A stretch of DNA of 64,000 nucleotides, taken from the NCBI RefSeq assembly GCF_003286085.1, contig NW_020825374.1:620001-684000 (forward strand), written 5' to 3'. The notes beneath the pieces were generated by a model. It was not told the DNA's origin. It saw nothing but the letters and a program-made list of their open reading frames with translations, and did no database searches. Source of the stretch: Drosophila persimilis. Taxonomy: Eukaryota > Arthropoda > Insecta > Diptera > Drosophilidae. Shown here one piece after another: positions 50,714 to 61,052 of this stretch. Made by a program: the position numbers and the translations under genes. The number at the start of each line of letters is the position of its first letter. The first letter of the stretch is position 1.

Positions 50714-51637
50714 CATCAGGACCTAGCAACCGAGGAACAGCACCCTCCAATAGGTCTGTTAACCACTAAGAGAATCCACTGGGCCATAGACTCCTTCGCG
50801 GGCATAAAAGCACCAGGACTGGACAGGATATTCCCAGCCATGATGCAGTTGACCAAAGAGGTTATTACCCCATGGCTCCTCGCAATATACTCAGCATGCC
50901 TAAGTACGGGCTATATCCCCATCCAATGGAGAACCTCGAGAGTTGTCTTCCTCCCTAAGGCAGGAAAGTGCAGCCACGTGAGTCCCAAGGATTACAGACC
51001 GATAGGCCTTACCTCCTTTATACTAAAAACACTAGAAAAGCTGTTGGATTTGCACATCAGGAATGAGGTAGAGGGACTGATGTCAAAAAACCAACACGCC
51101 TACACTAAAGGGAAATCAGTGGAGACGGCACTACACTCGCTAGTAGCCACCATCGAGAGCGCCCTTCACAACAAAAAGTATGCTTTGGGAGCATTTGTGG
51201 ACATCTCAGGAGCATTCAACAACGTGGCCATAATCGCAATAACAAGTCGCCTAGAAGCGAATAACATACACCCTGCAATGAACGTCTGGATCAAAAACCT
51301 CCTAAGTTGCAGACGGGTGCAATCGGAGTGGGGCACTGCTTCCATGGTAAAGGGCGCACACAGAGGCACACCTCAGGGTGGAGTCCAGTCGCCACTACTG
51401 TGGAATCTGGTGGTCGACGACCTCATCAAGAGATTTGAAAGGAAGGCCCCAAAGATAACAGCCTATGCAGACGACATAAGCATACTTATTACGGGTGTAT
51501 GTCCATCGACCCTCAGCTCCTTAATGGAACGTACACTCAGGGAGATACGTGAGTGGGCGGAAGAGGTAGGACTCAGTATCAACGCGGACAAGACGGACCT
51601 CATCCTCTTTACCAAGAGGTACAAGGTACCGATATAG
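50714..51637 (+). pseudogene. LOA-2b reverse transcriptase
   Basis: The continuous frame contains DSFAGIKAPGLDRIFPAMMQL; a Gly-to-Arg change distinguishes it from 2c. LPKAGKCSHVSPKDYRPI, GAFVDISGAFNNVAI, RGTPQGGVQSPLLWNL and YADDISILI follow, ending at the shared TAG (51635-51637). All catalytic Asp residues are present. The protein from 50840 is identical to that from 58771 in LOA-2c. Confidence 0.87.
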
Positions 51638-52910
51638 ACCCCCCCGAAAATTGACCAAACTAGGCTGACCCCAAAATCACAGGTGAAATACCTAGGCACA
51701 GTACATGGCACATGGCGGCCCAGTAGTGTAGTGGAAAGGGTGAAGAAGGCTACCATTGCGCTTTATGCATCCAAGAAGATGCTCAGGAGCACATGGGACC
51801 TGTCACCTGCTCTAATGCACTGGATCTACATCTCGGTGGTGCGACCAACTCTGCTGTATGGAGCCTTAGTGTGGTGGCAGGCTACTGAAAAGAAGACATA
51901 CCATAAGCTTATGGAAAAGACTCAGCGACAGGCTCTGCTCTGTATTACAGGGGCGCTGAGGTCAACCCTAACAAAAGCACTCGAAACTGTACTCGGAATC
52001 GACCCCCTGGACATTCACGCTCGCCTGATTGCGGGAAAGGCAGCACAACGCCTCATAGCATCAGGAAATCTATCGCCACAAGGATACGGGCATAGTTCAA
52101 TCGGCAGGGAAATGACCAGATCAACTGATTACATGACCCCCCAAACTTGCCTTGACGTCAAAACAACCACATCTTTGGGACCTGAAGACTGGAAAATTGG
52201 AAGGGACCAAACTGAGGACATCAATATATACACAGACGGCTCCAAGATGGACGGAGGAGTAGGAGCGGGCCTTTACTGTACAGACCCTGAGATAAGGCTG
52301 TCGTATAAGCTACCGGACCAATGCAGCATATTCCAGGCAGAAGATTTTGCCATCGGGAAAGCAGCGGAGGTCGCTCTCCTCACAGAACGAGCACACGATG
52401 CGGTCAACCTATTCGTCGACAGCCAAGCGGCGATAAGATCCATGCAGACGTCCGCGGTCAGTTCCAGAAGTGTCTTGGCGAGCAGGGAGGCATTAGACAT
52501 CCTAAGCACGACAACGACAGGGCGAATCTATTGGGTTCCCAGCCACCAGGGCATCGAAGGAAACGAAGCGGCGGACGTACTAGCTAAGGAGAGTCGGGCT
52601 GGAGAATAGGAGAACCGAGAACGTGCCTGTGTCCCTTAGAACGCTGCTAGAACACAGACTAATAGCAGGTGGAGGAGTTCCACCACCTGCAGAACCTCGA
52701 AGATAATGTGCAAGGAACGCAACGAGAAACTTAGCCACTACCTACTGCACCTACCACGAAAGGACTGTAGACTGATAGTGAGAATACTTACTGTTCACTG
52801 TCTGGCTGCTGCACATGCAGCAAAGCTAGGCATCACCAACAGAGACAGTTGTAGGAAATGTGAGGAACCTGGGGCTATCGAAACCCTGAAACATCTCATA
52901 AAAACATGAA
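51638..52910 (+). pseudogene. LOA-2b RT thumb, RNase H, zinc motif remnant
   Basis: Same phase as the RT up to 52609: thumb, IYTDGSKMDGGVGAG, FQAEDFAIGKAAE, LFVDSQAAIRSM and VPSHQGIEGNEAADVLAKE. It then shifts (AAGGAGAGTCGG) and stops. A 22-bp deletion near 52650, shared with 2c, follows. The last frame 52706-52909 has CRKCEEPGAIETLKHLI but the final CNC is destroyed by a private change around 52900. The 3' UTR continues to 53147. Confidence 0.84.
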
Positions 52911-53162
52911 ACATGTTCGGCTCTCTCAAGGGCAAGGAGGAGATACCTGGGCGCCCCAGTGTTGGCATCACTGGAAGATGCCTCCAAAAGGACGCCACAG
53001 GAACTGATGGCCTATCCTAAAAACACCTCGATTCTCGGGGACTTTTAAAACCACATTAACACTCCCGCGACGGTTCATACACCCCCCCTTCCGGATAACT
53101 AAGGGCCATATTGGCCTATGCGTGGCCCCGCTGAGGGCCGTCCGGGTTAACCTAACCTAACC

Positions 53163-54352
53163 TATTACATAGCGAGAGTGAGAAGTAGGAGAACCAACTT
53201 CCTGACATTTTTTATAAAGTCTTGATTTTAAGTTTTTTAGGCTGGATAACTCTTTGGTAAACCAAGGGGGTTTTCCAGATCTAATCGGACAAGAAAGCGG
53301 GACACAAGAATCAAAAAGAGCAATTGTAAAAAGTTTGTATGCCTTTTATGACATCAGTGCACAAGTACAAAGCGGACCAATCAAAATCCCTAATGAGGTT
53401 ATTAAGCTTCGCAAACTCGGCTTTACGAAAGCAGCGGACACGTTCAGGTAGTCTACTCGACCGATCCAATACAGTTGGTCCTATATCTAGCGACACTTCG
53501 AAAGTAGGATGGTAGGCGTCTTCAGGTATAGTGAGCGGAAGGGCTCGGGTTAACAACACTAAGGTCGGATCCGAAACAAAGCATAGATCAAGCAATCGAC
53601 CCAAGGAATTTTTCACATGATTGACTTGAGACAGGGACAGGTCAAGCAAGCCATCAACAAAGTCATGTCGTGTCATGGGCACTAGGTTACTAGACTCGTT
53701 TATCGAAGACCAAACAGTTCCTGGAAAGTTAAAGTCACCAAGAACTATCATATGATCTTTATCTGATAGCGAGGAAGAAACAGCAGTTAAAGCGGGCAAA
53801 TGATGCTCATAAATAGAGATATCCGAAGAAGGTGGAATGTACGAGAAAGTATGAATATAGTGAAGGCGGGAAGAATCAGTTGTACGCATAGGAATTCCAG
53901 TTCTGGTTGAACTTGGACTGTGAAGTGTTCCGACGTGAAGATAGAGTCCACTGCAATCAGAACCCCTCCTGCACGTCGAGACGAACGATCCTTTCTCATA
54001 GTTGTGTACCGACCTGCCAAAACCTCGGAACTAAGAATGTCCGGCTTTAACCAGGTTTCAGTAAACACAATAACGTGGGAAGCAAATGCAAAACTATCCC
54101 GGAAAAGAATGCTGAGCTTACTACGCAAGCCTCTTACATTCTGATAGGTTACTAAAAGAGAAGTTAGTTTTTTGGAAAGGTGGAAGCAAGACGGGAAGTT
54201 GAGGAAGAGGAAGTTGAGGTTGAGGGTGGCACACTGGAAAGATTTGTAAGGGATATGGGGGGCCTATTCTTCTTCTTAGACCTAAACTCCTTCACCCCCA
54301 AATGCTCCGGCCAAAATTTGGCGGAGCAAATGGTGTCAAACGGTGGATCGAA
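53163..54352 (-). pseudogene. CR1-B' ORF1 end and endonuclease (inverted copy)
   Basis: From right to left, the ORF1 end (KFGGANGV side and FDTICSAKFWPEHLGVKEF) is at 54352-54180. The endonuclease follows: RSKLSILFRDSFAFASHVIVFTETWL and RRAGGVLIAVDS (54128-53787), a frame change near 53850, then VLGDFNFPGTVW to FEVSLDIGPTVLD (53889-53311). The linker to 53163 is joined directly to the LOA-2b tail. It retains both halves of the endonuclease, unlike CR1-B. Confidence 0.84.
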
Positions 54353-54990
54353 TTCGGTCCACAGCAGTCGACGCCTGAATTGGGAAATGGGCGTGCTTGT
54401 GTGACTCTTTGTGCTGGAAGATTGCTAATGATCTGGTACATCAGCTTTGGTCTAGCCTTGGTGCATATAACACAGCTGTGAATGATGCTTCTAGCCATTG
54501 TCTTGTCATTGATGATCCAATAATGTTGTCTTGTAATCGCCCTTAATGCTTGAGCACCACAATGCATGTTCTCTTCATGGAGTTCACGCAAGATCATTTT
54601 GACGATTGGGTCATTGTATGGTAGCAAAAATGGGTGTTTTGCGTTGTATGGAAGTAGAGCTTCTTCAAGTCTACCACTATCTCGGATGAGCTCATCGTCT
54701 CCTAGGAAGGGGGATAGCGATATGATCGCGCTCTTTTTATCCACAGTCTGCTAGCGTTGTAACTATTTTAACTATGCTTGTTGTTTGACTTGTTGGATGG
54801 TTCGCAGGATTATAGTGCGGGCATGATTCAGTTCTCCTGCGCAGAGTGTCGTTGTATGAGCTTGTATGCTACAATGCGTTGCAGTCTATAAAACGAGATG
54901 CTATGTCTGCACGTATATAATTCGTCCCCAAGTGCGATAGGTGCGATTGGAAAGCTTACATGTTTAGCTTTTCTCTCAAGATTGCTGTGT
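54353..54990 (-). pseudogene. BEL integrase zinc-binding scrap (inverted copy)
   Basis: The reverse copy of 25460-26126, with SLSPFLGDDELIRDSGRLEE, LHEENMHCGAQALRAI and HSCVICTKARPK. Small differences include Asp-Pro for Asp-Ser and an Ala for Val. It gives no additional information on the family. Confidence 0.78.
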
Positions 54991-55051
54991 TCCATGATTT
55001 TTTTTTTATTTCATTTAATTGCTCGTATTTACAACTTATTTTATACTTAAT

Positions 55052-55870
55052 TCAAACTATAATAGAAGTTGGGCTATGCAAGCCCAACATGTGTGGTACG
55101 GCCGTGAAGCAATGCTTCACACATTTGCAGGCTTCGTTTAGTCTAGCTGGTCTTCTTGTCTGGCGCTCAACAGCGCACTGTTCCCTCATAATGATCGCCG
55201 CGAAGTTGCTCGTCGCCTCCCAGTTATCCGGGGACAGGAGCATACACGGCACCACGTTCTGCTTGGTTACGGCCCCACCCAGCGTTACTTCTAGCCGCTG
55301 GCGCTGCGCTGCGAACCTGCCAAACGAAAATATTGCATGTTCGGCATCCTCCTCTACGTTGTGCCCGCACCAACAGCATTCTGCGGAGTCCGCGTGCCCG
55401 AAGCGATTAAGGTAGCTTCGGAAGCAGCCGTGACCGCTGAGGAGCTGAGTCAGGTAAAAGTTGACCTGCCCATGCTTCCTGTTTACTCACGCGTCGATGA
55501 ACGGGATAGGCTGGTGGGTCCATCGCCTTTTAGTGGTCTTGTCCCAGCGCTGTTGCCACCTTCTGAGGCTCTCCTGTTTGCACGCCATGCGTACCTGCCT
55601 TTTCGCAGCCACGTCTATTCCTCTGCCATGTGTTTCCTGGTAGTAGGTGGACCGTTCCTCCGCCAGGAATTCCAGGGGTGCTATACCCGCGATCACGTGT
55701 GCTGCCTCGTCCGAGACCGTACGGAAGTCACTGGTGATCCGAATCGAAAAGAGGCGGTGCGTGGCTGCCAGACCCCGTTTGTAGCTCGCTGTTTGAACGG
55801 CCTTGCCCAGATTGGCCCCACATATAACATCACCGAACTCGTGACACTCGTTAGCAGTTGTCGTCGCCAT
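55052..55870 (-). pseudogene. R1-b' ORF2 C-terminal part
   Basis: After the frameshift shared with the left copy, the frame 55870-55487 has RGLAATHRLFSIRITSDFRTVSDEAAHVIAGIAPLEFLAEE and LRRWQQRWDKTTKRRW. It ends at an in-frame TGA (55485-55487) where Trp is expected. Same-phase sequence then continues with the CCWCG...H zinc-type region and ends near 55052. Both lesions are present in the left copy, so they predate the inverted duplication. Confidence 0.83.
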
Positions 55871-56930
55871 TGCTTTGGTCCTCGGGTGTTCAGCATTAGC
55901 CTCGAGAGCGCACCGTTGGTGGTCGCCGCCTTCGTGCCCATGTAGGCCAAGTGCTCCCGAAAGCAGAGACGTGTGTCTACCAAGACACCAAGGTATTTGA
56001 TAGCGCGCTTAGATGACACCAAGGTACCTGCCACCGAGATGTTGGCCATCTCAACTTTCTTCCGGCTGGAAACCAGCACTGCCTCTGTTTTGTGGGGTGC
56101 GAGCTCGAGCCCGACCTGGTCCAGGCACGGTTGGATGCGCGCTATCGTCTGGTTGCAGGTCGATTCCACGACGGACAGGCCTTTTGCCACCACTAGGACT
56201 ACCACGTCGTCTGCAAAACCGGCCATGTGTACTCCGTGGGGGAGGCTGAGTCGCAAGATGCCGTCGTACATTGCGTTCCACAGTGTGGGGCCCAGTTCTG
56301 AGGCCTGCGGGACGCCTGCCGATACCTCGTATTTCTCCGTGCCAGCCTGCGTGTCGTACAAAAGCAGCCTTCTCTCAAAGTAGCTTTGTACCATCCGCTG
56401 AAGGTACCTGGGTGTGTCGAAACTCTCCAGCACCCTTAGGATGCAGCGCCACCTCGCCGTGTTGAACGCGTTCTTTATGTCTAGTGAGACCACTAGGAAA
56501 TACCCTTTCCCGCCGCCTTTCCACCGAGTGCCGGGAATTGCACAGGAGGCAATGTCCACCACCTTACGAACGCCGTCTATCGTGGATCGGGCCTTGCGAA
56601 AGCCGTATTGATGCGGTGAGAGGTCGCCAGCCTCCATGATGGAACGTTCCAGCCGCGCGCAAACCACCTTCTCAAGCAGTTTACCTGCGGTGTCGATTAG
56701 GCAGATTGGCCTATACGACGACGGTGTCCCCGGTGGCTTGCCTGGCTTGGGAATGAGCACCAGCTTCTGGATTTTCCACCTCACAGGGAACACTCCTTCG
56801 CGAAGGTACTGATTGAGCAGCTTTGCAAAGATGCGCGGACGCGTGGAAAGGGCGAGCAAGAGGGTTCTGTTCGGGATGGAGTCCGGCCCACGGGCCTTGT
56901 TCAGCCCTGTACGGAAAAAGTTCCTCCACG
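55693..56930 (-). pseudogene. R1-b' reverse transcriptase
   Basis: The open frame runs 482 codons to 57141, but residues before about 70 come from antisense LOA-2c and the AT-rich join. R1 sequence starts near LNKARGPDSIPNRTLLLALS. RT blocks in order are LIPKPGKPPGTPSSYRPI, HQYGFRKARSTIDGVRKV, LVVSLDIKNAFNTARWRCIL, AGVPQASELGPTLWNAMYD, the catalytic GFADDVVVLV, ELAPHKTEAVLVSSRKK and KYLGVLVDTRLCF. Unlike the left copy it has the 19 bases around RWRCILRVLE, so the palm is intact. The frame is lost after ARPFKQR. It is among the best-preserved RT domains in the window. Confidence 0.86.
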
Positions 56931-57045
56931 ATTTATTTTGTCGTGTCGGAGTCCAATGGGGGTGCATGCGTCCTGGCGTACAGTTTAATTTAATTTTAAT
57001 GTTTTTTTTTCTATTTATTTGTATATATAGGCCAAGCTGGAGGTT

Positions 57046-57520
57046 GTGGACCGGGAGCTTATCCCGTCCAAGCCTAAGGCGAAGGTACTCTTCCCCATCA
57101 CAATCCAGGGGGACCGAGGGCTGAAGCTCCTTCAGCGGCAAAACGCGGACGTGCCAACGGCCGATTGGAGGATCCTACACATTGGTAGCCCACTACCCAA
57201 CGAGGGGGGGCAATGTGTGATCCTACAAATAAACAAGGAAGCAGAGTCTGCTATACCCCAAGTTCGGGAAGATGGCGTGGGGCATGGGTAGCGTCTACCT
57301 GCGCCTCAAAAAGCGCCACCCTGAGGACAAGGACGCGCATACCCTGCAGGCAGGCGAGTTGGAAAAGGACTTAGGTCTCGAGTCCATCGTGGAGGCCGCC
57401 CAGGGTCTTGCGCTTGAAGATGAAGAAGAGGAAGACGGTGACCTGACGCTGGTAGTCAACCCGTCAGGTGCAAGTGAGCCAGCCACCCATGCTGAGTGTG
57501 CTGCAGCTCAACTTGCATAA
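57046..57520 (+). pseudogene. LOA-2c ORF1 C-terminal part
   Basis: Same content as 22975-23451, but with a frameshift near 57250 (KEAESAIPQVRE for KEAEDLLYPKFG), so it is split into 57046-57291 and 57272-57520. The acidic tail EDEEEEDGDLTLVV is intact. The copy begins at the same base as LOA-2a, evidence that it was duplicated together with its R1 neighbour. Confidence 0.75.
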
Positions 57521-58448
57521 AAGCAAGGTAGCGTCGGCGGAGCTCCTCATCGCCATGGAGCAAGGGCTCGCCGACATAGCTCTAGTCCAGGAGCCCCGGA
57601 TGGCGACAGGCAATTCAGTGGCCGGACTAAAGTCCTCAAATCATAGCCTGTTCTACTCAACATCGGTAAGCAGGAACAGAACCGTCGTACTCGTACGAAA
57701 GGGAATCCATGCTTACCTTATGTCTTATTACAGCACGGATGACGTGACGGTAGTGATGCTGGAAAATGAGGAAAAGCGCCTTCTGGTGGCTTCCTGCTAC
57801 ATGGCTCACAACAGACCCGCACCACCCGACGAACTCAGGAGCCTGGTGACAGAAGCCGGCACCAAAAACTATCAACTCGTCATCGGAACGGACGCCAATG
57901 CCCACCACAATGTGTGGGGAAGCACCGACATCAATGACAGAGGTGAGTCACTCTTAGACTTTATACTAGCAACTTATTTATATATAGCAAACGTTGGGGA
58001 GGAGCACACCTTCGTAGGTCCGACCTCATCCAACGTAATAGACCTCACACTTGCAACGGGAAACAGTACTACGGTATCTAGCTGGAGAGTCCTCGAAAGA
58101 CCATCCTTCTCAGACCATAAGTACATTCAGTTCAAGTGCGAATTCAAACACCCTTCGAAGACAACAGTCTATAGAAACCCCCGGAACACAAACTGGGCAA
58201 ATTTTAAAAAGACAGTTACTACGAAGCCCCGCGAATCCGGGCTCAGTGAAATCCGCGGAGGATATAGAGAAGTCCCTAAAGACCCTATCCAAGGAGTTAC
58301 TGAACGCCTACCATGCATCGTGCAAACCCTCGAGAACGAAGAGGAGGTCCAAGCCACTCTGGTGGAACCGAGATCTCTCTCTCCAAAGGAACAACCTCAA
58401 GGAATTCTTCAAGATCGCCAAACAAGCGAACGAAGAGATTGTCAATGA
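57468..58448 (+). pseudogene. LOA-2c ORF2 endonuclease
   Basis: It has the motifs of LOA-2a: VLQLNLHKSKVASAELL, DIALVQEPRMATGNSVAGL (Trp-Ile changed to Arg-Met after the catalytic Glu), VIGTDANAHHNVWGSTD and SFSDHKYI. The frameshift near 58210 is shared with LOA-2a, so residues after about 248 are out of phase. Confidence 0.84.
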
Positions 58449-59568
58449 GGAATATAAAATCCTACTTAGGAGCTACAAGAAGGAAATACGTAGGGCACAA
58501 AGGAAGCTGCTTTCAAAGCAGCCCACAGTACAGAGCCAACTAAAACTAGACAACGGACAGTGGACAGAGGGCAGTAAAGAAGCCCTAACAGCACTAATGG
58601 AGGCGCACTTCCCTGGATGCACCGAGGTCACTGACGCCAAATAGCATCAGGACCTAGCAACCGAGGAACAGCACCCTCCAATAGGTCTGTTAACCACTAA
58701 GAGAATCCACTGGGCCATAGACTCCTTCGCGGGCATAAAAGCACCAGGACTGGACGGGATATTCCCAGCCATGATGCAGTTGACCAAAGAGGTTATTACC
58801 CCATGGCTCCTCGCAATATACTCAGCATGCCTAAGTACGGGCTATATCCCCATCCAATGGAGAACCTCGAGAGTTGTCTTCCTCCCTAAGGCAGGAAAGT
58901 GCAGCCACGTGAGTCCCAAGGATTACAGACCGATAGGCCTTACCTCCTTTATACTAAAAACACTAGAAAAGCTGTTGGATTTGCACATCAGGAATGAGGT
59001 AGAGGGACTGATGTCAAAAAACCAACACGCCTACACTAAAGGGAAATCAGTGGAGACGGCACTACACTCGCTAGTAGCCACCATCGAGAGCGCCCTTCAC
59101 AACAAAAAGTATGCTTTGGGAGCATTTGTGGACATCTCAGGAGCATTCAACAACGTGGCCATAATCGCAATAACAAGTCGCCTAGAAGCGAATAACATAC
59201 ACCCTGCAATGAACGTCTGGATCAAAAACCTCCTAAGTTGCAGACGGGTGCAATCGGAGTGGGGCACTGCTTCCATGGTAAAGGGCGCACACAGAGGCAC
59301 ACCTCAGGGTGGAGTCCAGTCGCCACTACTGTGGAATCTGGTGGTCGACGACCTCATCAAGAGATTTGAAAGGAAGGCCCCAAAGATAACAGCCTATGCA
59401 GACGACATAAGCATACTTATTACGGGTGTATGTCCATCGACCCTCAGCTCCTTAATGGAACGTACACTCAGGGAGATACGTGAGTGGGCGGAAGAGGTAG
59501 GACTCAGTATCAACGCGGACAAGACGGACCTCATCCTCTTTACCAAGAGGTACAAGGTACCGATATAG
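58210..59568 (+). pseudogene. LOA-2c ORF2 linker and reverse transcriptase
   Basis: The linker up to a TAG (58642-58644) lacks the WRNFCANIE... segment as in LOA-2a. The RT frame from 58645 holds IKAPGLDGIFPAMMQL, SPKDYRPIG, FVDISGAFNNVAI and YADDISILI and ends at the TAG 59566-59568. From 58771 the protein is identical to LOA-2b. The catalytic residues are intact. Confidence 0.87.
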
Positions 59569-60984
59569 ACCCCCCCGAAAATTGACCAAACTAGGCTGAC
59601 CCCAAAATCACAGGTGAAATACCTAGGCACAGTACATGGCACATGGCGGCCCAGTAGTGTAGTGGAAAGGGTGAAGAAGGCTACCATTGCGCTTTATGCA
59701 TCCAAGAAGATGCTCAGGAGCACATGGGACCTGTCACCTGCTCTAATGCACTGGATCTACATCTCGGTGGTGCGACCAACTCTGCTGTATGGAGCCTTAG
59801 TGTGGTGGCAGGCTACTGAAAAGAAGACATACCATAAGCTTATGGAAAAGACTCAGCGACAGGCTCTGCTCTGTATTACAGGGGCGCTGAGGTCAACCCT
59901 AACAAAAGCACTCGAAACTGTACTCGGAATCGACCCCCTGGACATTCACGCTCGCCTGATTGCGGGAAAGGCAGCACAACGCCTCATAGCATCAGGAAAT
60001 CTATCGCCACAAGGATACGGGCATAGTTCAATCGGCAGGGAAATGACCAGATCAACTGATTACATGACCCCCCAAACTTGCCTTGACGTCAAAACAACCA
60101 CATCTTTGGGACCTGAAGACTGGAAAATTGGAAGGGACCAAACTGAGGACATCAATATATACACAGACGGCTCCAAGATGGACGGAGGAGTAGGAGCGGG
60201 CCTTTACTGTACAGACCCTGAGATAAGGCTGTCGTATAAGCTACCGGACCAATGCAGCATATTCCAGGCAGAAGATTTTGCCATCGGGAAAGCAGCGGAG
60301 GTCGCTCTCCTCACAGAACGAGCACACGATGCGGTCAACCTATTCGTCGACAGCCAAGCGGCGATAAGATCCATGCAGACGTCCGCGGTCAGTTCCAGAA
60401 GTGTCTTGGCGAGCAGGGAGGCATTAGACATCCTAAGCACGACAACGACAGGGCGAATCTATTGGGTTCCCAGCCACCAGGGCATCGAAGGAAACGAAGC
60501 GGCGGACGTACTAGCTAAGGAGAGTCGGGCTGGAGAATAGGAGAACCGAGAACGTGCCTGTGTCCCTTAGAACGCTGCTAGAACACAGACTAATAGCAGG
60601 TGGAGGAGTTCCACCACCTGCAGAACCTCGAAGATAATGTGCAAGGAACGCAACGAGAAACTTAGCCACTACCTACTGCACCTACCACGAAAGGCCTGTA
60701 GATTGCTAGTGAGAATACTTACTGTTCACTGTCTGGCTGCTGCACATGCAGCAAAGCGAGGCATCACCAACAGAGACAGTTGTAGGAAATGTGATGAACC
60801 TGGGGCTATCGAAACCCTGGAACATCTCATCTGCAACTGTCCGGCTCTCTCAAGGGCAAGGAGGAGATACCTGGGCGCCCCAGTGCTGGCATCACTGGAA
60901 GATGCCTCCAAAAGGACGGCACTGGAACTGCTGGCCTATGCTAAAAACACCTCGATTCTCGGGGACTTTATCCTATCCGGATAA
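59569..60984 (+). pseudogene. LOA-2c RT thumb, RNase H and zinc motif
   Basis: The frame to 60540 is identical in protein to LOA-2b: thumb, IYTDGSKMDGGVGAG, LFVDSQAAIRSM, VPSHQGIEGNEAADVLAKE, then the shared frameshift and stop. After the shared 22-bp deletion, the frame 60637-60984 has an intact zinc motif (CRKCDEPGAIETLEHLICNC) that LOA-2b has lost. The final residues run into the 3' UTR because of the ~45-bp deletion. Confidence 0.86.
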
Positions 60985-61052
60985 CTAAGGGCCAGATTGG
61001 CCAATGCGTGGCCCCGCTGAGGGCCGTCCGGGTTAACCTAATCTAACCTAAC

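Larger units (their letters stand above)
50255..53162 (+). mobile_element. LOA-2b, right part of an interrupted LOA-2 copy
   Basis: It starts directly after the BEL-4 LTR within the ORF2 linker and ends with (CCTAA)n at 53148-53162. It matches LOA-2c at +7,931 from about 50700 onward almost perfectly, and differs upstream by many substitutions and the 60 bp that 2a and 2c lack. Confidence 0.88.
54991..57020 (-). mobile_element. R1-clade element R1-b' (inverted copy)
   Basis: Twin of 23468-25460: 3' UTR near 55000-55050, ORF2 to about 56960, and the same AT-rich join to LOA-2 at 57000-57030. Confidence 0.85.
53163..61030. repeat. right arm of the large inverted duplication
   Basis: It is the reverse complement of 19385-26893 in order and content: CR1 (-), BEL scrap (-), R1-b' (-), LOA-2c (+). 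It keeps the ~410 bp CR1 segment (53740-54153) and the 19 bp and ~21 bp of R1 that the left arm lacks. Confidence 0.88.
57030..61052 (+). mobile_element. LOA-2c, mosaic LOA-clade element
   Basis: It runs from the same ORF1 start point as LOA-2a (57031) to a (CCTAA)n-like tail at 61036-61052. The 5' ~1.45 kb shares the 60-bp deletion and substitutions of LOA-2a. From about 58640 to 60640 it shares stops, deletions and substitutions with LOA-2b. About 45 bp near 60970 in the 3' UTR are missing relative to the others. Confidence 0.88.
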
